A stretch of 64,000 nucleotides of DNA, taken from Harmothoe impar. Lineage: Eukaryota; Annelida; Polychaeta; Phyllodocida; Polynoidae. Below are positions 58,774-64,000 of this stretch, piece by piece. Position 1 is the stretch's first letter; each line of letters begins with the position of its first letter. The position numbers and the translations under genes are program-made. The stretch lies in the NCBI GenBank assembly GCA_947462335.1, contig OX381707.1, positions 60,737,773 through 60,801,772 on the forward strand, in the 5' to 3' direction. The notes under the pieces were generated by a model. The model searched no databases. It worked only from the letters and a program-made list of their open reading frames with translations, and was not told where the DNA came from.

Positions 58774-59398
58774 TTTTTGGCAGATAGACAACTGTAGTTT
58801 CAGTAGGAAATATGTTTGTTTTTAACCTCAAGTCTCTGATGTTATTAGGTGAAAGGTCCAACACTAAATAACCAAAAGGCTTCGACATGCAATCTTTATA
58901 CGCTTCTTCTAGGGTTTTTCCTAATCCAGTTTGTCTTCCTAGTAGTTTGATCTGATTGATATCTCGTTCATTTTTCATTAAGATTAAATAATGAGTATTT
59001 AACATGATAGTTTTTGCACACTTTCCTTGCTGGTAAAGATTTTGAACTAAATAAATGACTGTTATGTTTCGGTGATGAGAACCTCTAGTAAAAAGATTTT
59101 CTGCTGATGAACATTTCATGACGTCATTCATGAGATCATCTAATATGATTATAGCATGCTCGTCACCATTTAAAGAACCATTTGGAATATCTAATCCTTC
59201 TCTGAACTCTACTCCTCTCATGTCATTGAAAGCTTTTTGCCACGTTCCATAGCAGTATATCACACGAGTAGGTAGTGTGCTAAACAGACTTAAGTTGTCT
59301 AAAAGCTTTTTTAGCCAAGTAGTTTTACCTGATCCAGTTGTTCCACTGATAAGTATTGTAGTGGGACAAGAAAACACATAGTGTGGTACTTCATACAT
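58760..59398 (-). CDS. Genome-packaging ATPase (FtsK/HerA, A32-like)
   Basis: Encodes 212 residues from ATG 59398. Walker A is GTTGSGKTT (about 19-27), Walker B AIIILDDL (about 82-89), and a sensor-like segment is VIYLVQNLY. The length fits the Polinton/A32 packaging ATPases that translocate DNA into the procapsid. It starts 76 bases after the polymerase stop, and its end overlaps the BIR gene start. Confidence 0.92.
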   Translation of the reverse strand: MYEVPHYVFSCPTTILISGTTGSGKTTWLKKLLDNLSLFSTLPTRVIYCYGTWQKAFNDMRGVEFREGLDIPNGSLNGDEHAIIILDDLMNDVMKCSSAENLFTRGSHHRNITVIYLVQNLYQQGKCAKTIMLNTHYLILMKNERDINQIKLLGRQTGLGKTLEEAYKDCMSKPFGYLVLDLSPNNIRDLRLKTNIFPTETTVVYLPKNEVS

Positions 59399-59474
59399 GT
59401 TGAGAAATAATGAGAACAAAACAAAATGAGTTAGCTTATATAATATTTACTTATCGCTGACTTAGAATACAAAA

Positions 59475-62400
59475 TTACAAAATGTCTTGCCAATATTTCT
59501 CTCTTAATTCTTCCCACAACGTTCCTAGTGTATTTGAACCTCTATAATCAGAAGTCACAGCAGCGAGTCTAGACCCCATACCAATCCCCCAATACACATC
59601 TGACGCACAGTACAATAACTTTAAATGTGCTGTATTTCTCAATGTTTTTCTGACGGCTTCACAGACTCTCATTTTTTCAGTAAGAATTTCTATCATAACT
59701 TGTCTCCTGTGCTGTAACCACACAGAGTTTAAATTCATTTTCTGTTCATGCACTTCTTCATTGAAAGGTATACTGTTCTGAGTCTTTAGCTGGAAATCAT
59801 AAGCTTCAGCTGCTGAATTGAATTCTTGATTGTATAACTTTAATTTACAAGGATACTCATTAGCTAAAGAGTGTGAAGTTGTAGCTGAAAACGCTTCATA
59901 TGGAAGTATTTTCCAAGGCGATAAAGTCATAGCTAATGGTGACGTTGTAACACCGTCATCAGATACTATCCTTTTACAATAGTAATAGGACAATCCTGAT
60001 CTTTCTTGAGCATAGGTAAATATAGTGTTGTCTTTTACACGAAATCCTTTGTTCAATCCGCTAGCGTTTTGTTGGTTATTTAACACATTTTCATAGTCCT
60101 CCATAGGCTGTGACAAAGCGTTTTGGTTTATCCCTTTGCAGACAATCTTAAAGTAGTCATCGTCTTTGAGAATGTAAGTCTTGCTGCACAATGCGATCAT
60201 TTCAGTACCGCTAGCCTCTAACTGAAAAGAAATAGTAATAATAGATATCTAAGATTCATATAAACTTGCAAATTGTTTATAACGCAGACTAAATAATGTT
60301 AGCTTTAATGCAATATCACTAACGGGTATCAAAGATTCAGCTGTTACAACAAAACTATGCAATATTGTTTATCACACAAAACTAAAACAATGATAATTTT
60401 GACACAATAACAAACAAGAAAACTCACTCACTTTAAACAACCCGGGAGTCCTCTTGTCGTAATTCATATGTTCAGCACAACATTGACGAGGTAACCAATT
60501 AAACAAATCGGCTTCATGTTTAGAAGAATGACAACTTCCATAAACTCTCTCATTATATTCAGCCATCATTTCAGGCTTGATGACTGATTCTAAAGTATCT
60601 CCACTTATTGCAAAATAAGCAGAATCTAGAAAATAAATAAAAGAAAAGAAAATATTAGAAAAGAAAATCATCTAGCAACTATTTCTAGATAAGTCTTGTT
60701 AACTTAATAACTGCAAAACTTACCTGTGTCCATTTCCAGATATTCAAAATCCTCTCTTTTCACAAACTTGTCCAGAAAATCATAGTACCATTGCAGCATT
60801 CTTAGCTTAGCGTATTGTAAAATGAAATATCCTAGATATATAGGCAAATTCATATTGATCACTTTCTTCACTGATTCGACCTCAAATAATTCATCGTCTA
60901 ATTCAGTCATCTTCCTGTACTCAGGTTTATTTGCAGCGAGGCATGCTTTTCTTTTACCAGTGCAGTATCTTACGTTTGTATGCTTCTCTTTGTCCATGAT
61001 CAGGCTACCATAGCCAGAATTACCGATTAACTTCATTGTATCAGCTATAATAGATTTAGATTTGTCCTTGTCTCCTTCACGTCGGGCTTCAGACACTTCG
61101 TCTTGAAAATCTTTGAAGCAGCGCTTTGGCGTAAACTCTACTACTTGATAGATTTTAGTCACTTTCATCCCATGATCTAGATACCATTTCAGTAATGGAG
61201 TAGCCAACAATATCTTTTGTGCAGACATTCCTCCGACTAACAGTCTTCTAGGGTCCTGAAACATAGAACAAATTGACACATTAATACTGTATAGTTAGTT
61301 AGTTAGTTTTAGCTATAGCAAGATTTCATTGATAATGCAAACACTTACTTGTGACAAGTTCTTTTTCTTGACATGATCTTGCATATGTGAACCAATCTCT
61401 TCAAAAGGGATCTCAGTAGTACAAAATATCGGAGACATTTCAGAGAAATATTGAGAAGGAGTCAAGTGAGATAAAGACCGGTCTTCTTCTCCCCATTCAT
61501 TCGGTACCTAGATCAAATAAACCCATAGTTTGATAATTAAGTTTTATAAGCAAAAGAGACAACTACCTGTAACATTGATAAACTAACGTCATTCCCTCAG
61601 CTCTTAAACTAAATAAAAAAGATGATTGTATTTCAATACTAGTATTCACACATACTTACAGTTATGTCGACTTCTACAACTCCAAACAAATCTCCTTTCT
61701 TGACATAGTGTAGAATTTCAGTTTCTGTCATCTTTCCAGGGTGTTTTTTAGAAAACTCAGGTAACACATTCATTTCTTGCAGACCAGGTTCAGTAGATTT
61801 AAGACGACGAAACTCGCATTCCCAAACTGTCTTAATAGAATATCCCATTGATACTAAATAGTCTTCTATTAGCTGAGTGTTCTTTTTTCTTTTCAGTCTC
61901 TCTTTCTCTTCTAGCTTATTTTTTTGACATTCACATCCATGTATGTAGCAACCATAAAACTGAAAAACAAAATAAAAAAAGGGTCTTATAAATCTACTAC
62001 TGCTACTAGTATGCAGTAGCGAGTTCAAAAAATAAAATACTTTTTGAGCAGTATCATAATTGCTTGATTGATGGATAATTCCTTAAATAGTTTATAGATA
62101 TGTATATACTCACTACCGGGTACCTGATATTGATAATCATTCTTTACTCACTTCATAGATAGTTTTTGTTTGAGCGCAATATCCGTCAGCCAAGAAAGGT
62201 CCTACTCTCTTCTCATGACCAGAGTTGAGCTTGTGTATGATGTCCACCCCCTCTACCGCTGTTCTCCAATCTAACCATTCATACATACTGACGTAATGGA
62301 CTTGTCTTGTTGGTTTGAAATCGTCATCACGATGTCTTCTGACATAGACATTTGTGGGTAGGGGCATTCCCAATGAATAGAGGTATAAAGCATTTGAGTC

Positions 62401-63947
62401 AAACCCCACTACTCTCTTACACAATTTATTGCCTCTGATACGAGTTTCATTAGCTTTGTGATGTCTGTGAAATATAATAGAAGGCCCCCCTACGATATTA
62501 GTTTTAAAAGTTCTATATAAATCCTCGTCTAAAGGACTAAATAACTGAAAATGAGTGTTATTTCTTTTAGCTGTATCAAACAGCATCTTTCTAGCAATAC
62601 CGGGTACAGACATAGCTATCTTGAATATGTCTATATTTCTGTCAAAATAGAACTCTTGTAATTTAATCACTGCTGCTACAAAAGGTTCTACATCTTTATT
62701 GTTGTACCAAATGAGGAAATCTCTAAATGTTCTCATGTTGTTTTCCTCCCAGACAGTCTTAAGATATTCATAATCTACTTCGCTGATATTAGTCTCTTTC
62801 AAAGTCGAGTAAAAAACTTCACGAGGGGGTAGATTTGTTTCTTCTAATTTGTCTACTGAATCAAAGTATTCATAAGGAAACATCCCTTTCTTTTCTTTTA
62901 TACCATAAGCTTCAAGAAATCTCGTATAATTTGATCCAGGAGCTAAAAAGTGGATAATGTCTAACATTTTAAAACGTTCAGTGCTGATATTTGTGTAAGA
63001 GTTATTTCTTTTGATAACATAGCCGTTCTTGTTGTTTTTTCCAAAATCTAAATGATTGAACAGCTTAGACTTGATCAAGTTAATGTCATAATTAGATGAA
63101 TTGAATCCAAGAATCGGTAATTGATTGATGTAATTTTTAAATTTTGTATATATCATTTTCAATTTGTTAGACATGATAGTTTTAGCTTTTTTGAGATTTT
63201 GATTCTCTACAGCGTCGCTATTGTCTTTTATGAAATCATAATCCCTCACTTCTTCCCCCTCCTCTTCCTCCTCTTCCTCTTCCTCCTCCCTCTCCTCTAC
63301 TTCTACTTCCATCTCTTCTTCTTCTCCGTCTGACTCAAGAGTCAAATCTACAGTGGCTTCTGGAGGTCTCCATTTCTCTATTTCTATTTTTAAAGAATTC
63401 ATAACTTTACCCCATTCTTTTTCTGAGTGTTTTTTAGCTTCTTCTTGTATTTGTGTCAAATACGCGATCATTTTAAGCAACAAAGAATCTAAATCATCGT
63501 CTATGATACATTTAGGTTCAATAAAATTTGGAACATTGCTACATACAGATACTGATATAGGGCGATGCTTCTGAAACCATTTCAGTTTATCAGTAGGACG
63601 TTCGTCATGCTTTTCCAACATAGCTTCCATATCAAACACAGCAAAATATGGATAGAGCTTTTTACATTTTGATGTATCTATACCAAACTCTTCTAACTCT
63701 TCAAAAATAGTAGGAGTAGGTTGGAAGAATCCCCCTGGAAATTTAAGTTTTGTTCGTCCAGTACATATTCTAATATGAGCTTTATATTGACTGACTGTGC
63801 TGACGTGTTTGTTGCAAGTAGGACATTGGTATTTTTTAGCATAAGTGCTAAATTCCTTGATGAAAGATAAATGACCGTTGTACAAGTTAGTGTACATAAC
63901 AGACTTAAATCGAGAAGAAGGTTTATATTGCAATACAGCCACACTAT
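59475..63947 (-). CDS. Protein-primed DNA polymerase B, spliced, with C-terminal NADAR-like domain (5' end outside window)
   Basis: Exons run 63947-62152, 61959-61660, 61507-61349, 61255-60724, 60625-60432 and 60221-59475. All internal introns are GT-AG and keep the frame. The upstream boundary at 63947 is a probable acceptor, so more exons lie beyond 64000. Visible parts are a C2H2-like finger (CPTCNKHVSTVSQYKAHIRIC) and exonuclease motifs FAVFDMEAM, GFNSSNYDINL and WYNNKDVEP. Polymerase motifs are A (GFDSNALYLYS), B (KLIGNSGYGS) and C (MDTDS), the last split by an intron. After the usual end (KRIVSDDGVTTSPL) the frame continues about 150 residues (59903-59478). That part contains HSLANEYPCKLKLY, FNSAAEAYDF, WLQHRRQVMIEIL, DVYWGIG and GSNTLGTLWEELRE, the order of a NADAR/YbiA domain. 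Confidence 0.9.
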
Positions 63948-64000
63948 CTGGTTGAAGGTCATATATATATACAAAGAGACTTCAAAACACTTTTCAAAAT

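Larger units (their letters stand above)
44197..64000. mobile_element. Maverick/Polinton (adintovirus-like) integrated dsDNA element, right end outside window
   Basis: Hallmark genes on the minus strand are a protein-primed family B DNA polymerase, retrovirus-like integrase, A32/FtsK-type packaging ATPase, adenain-like protease, double-jelly-roll capsid and penton-like protein. The plus-strand left part carries accessory genes, a tRNA and tandem repeats. Such elements are both transposons and virus genomes (Adintoviridae-like), normally 15-25 kb with terminal inverted repeats and a 6-bp target duplication. The start given is the first gene; the true terminus lies somewhat further left. The polymerase N-terminus and the right repeat run past 64000. 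Confidence 0.93.

Overview
This is metazoan nuclear DNA, probably from a marine invertebrate; I cannot name the species. Long repeat-rich non-coding stretches, nuclear-type GT-AG introns, one exon of a rhodopsin-class neuropeptide receptor and many transposon families point to an animal. No prokaryotic gene organisation is present outside the viral-type element at the right.

Layout. Positions 1-700 hold inverted-repeat elements. 812-1223 (minus) is the first coding exon of a class A GPCR, the only host gene I can support. From about 1.2 to 44 kb the window is a graveyard of mobile DNA. It contains two copies of a CCCAGCC-ended non-autonomous element (3775-4978, 15401-16778) and a 3.7 kb foldback element filled with minisatellite (8471-12142). 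There are also TA-flanked non-autonomous DNA transposons (12760-14030, 39948-41052) and smaller MITEs. A Ngaro/PAT-type tyrosine-recombinase retrotransposon with textbook split direct repeats lies at 17224-23014. A roughly 107 bp tandem array lies at 25.35-26.19 kb, and a LINE with two in-frame stops at 29589-32453.

The prize is 44-64 kb: most of a Maverick/Polinton (adintovirus-like) integrated dsDNA element, running off the right edge. Its minus-strand cluster is tightly packed: spliced protein-primed DNA polymerase B, packaging ATPase, a BIR (IAP-like) protein, two small conserved proteins, retrovirus-like integrase with a chromodomain, penton-like protein, a basic protein, double-jelly-roll major capsid protein and adenain-like protease. 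All protein genes are open except for well-formed introns, so the copy looks young or under selection.

The left 9 kb of this element is an accessory region: three paralogous acidic proteins, a two-exon protein with an SV40-like nuclear localisation signal, two divergently transcribed mucin-like type I membrane proteins, a tRNA-Lys(UUU) gene followed by a perfect 17 bp hairpin, repeated hairpin-rich modules, and a cruciform in the divergent promoter region.

Most notable: (1) the polymerase ORF continues into a C-terminal region that reads as a NADAR/YbiA-like domain, a family linked to removal of ADP-ribose from guanine; (2) four gene junctions in this eukaryotic element use 4-nt ATGA stop-start overlaps; (3) the element carries a BIR domain with exact zinc-ligand spacing; (4) it carries a tRNA gene with an adjacent hairpin, reminiscent of herpesviral tRNA-miRNA transcripts.
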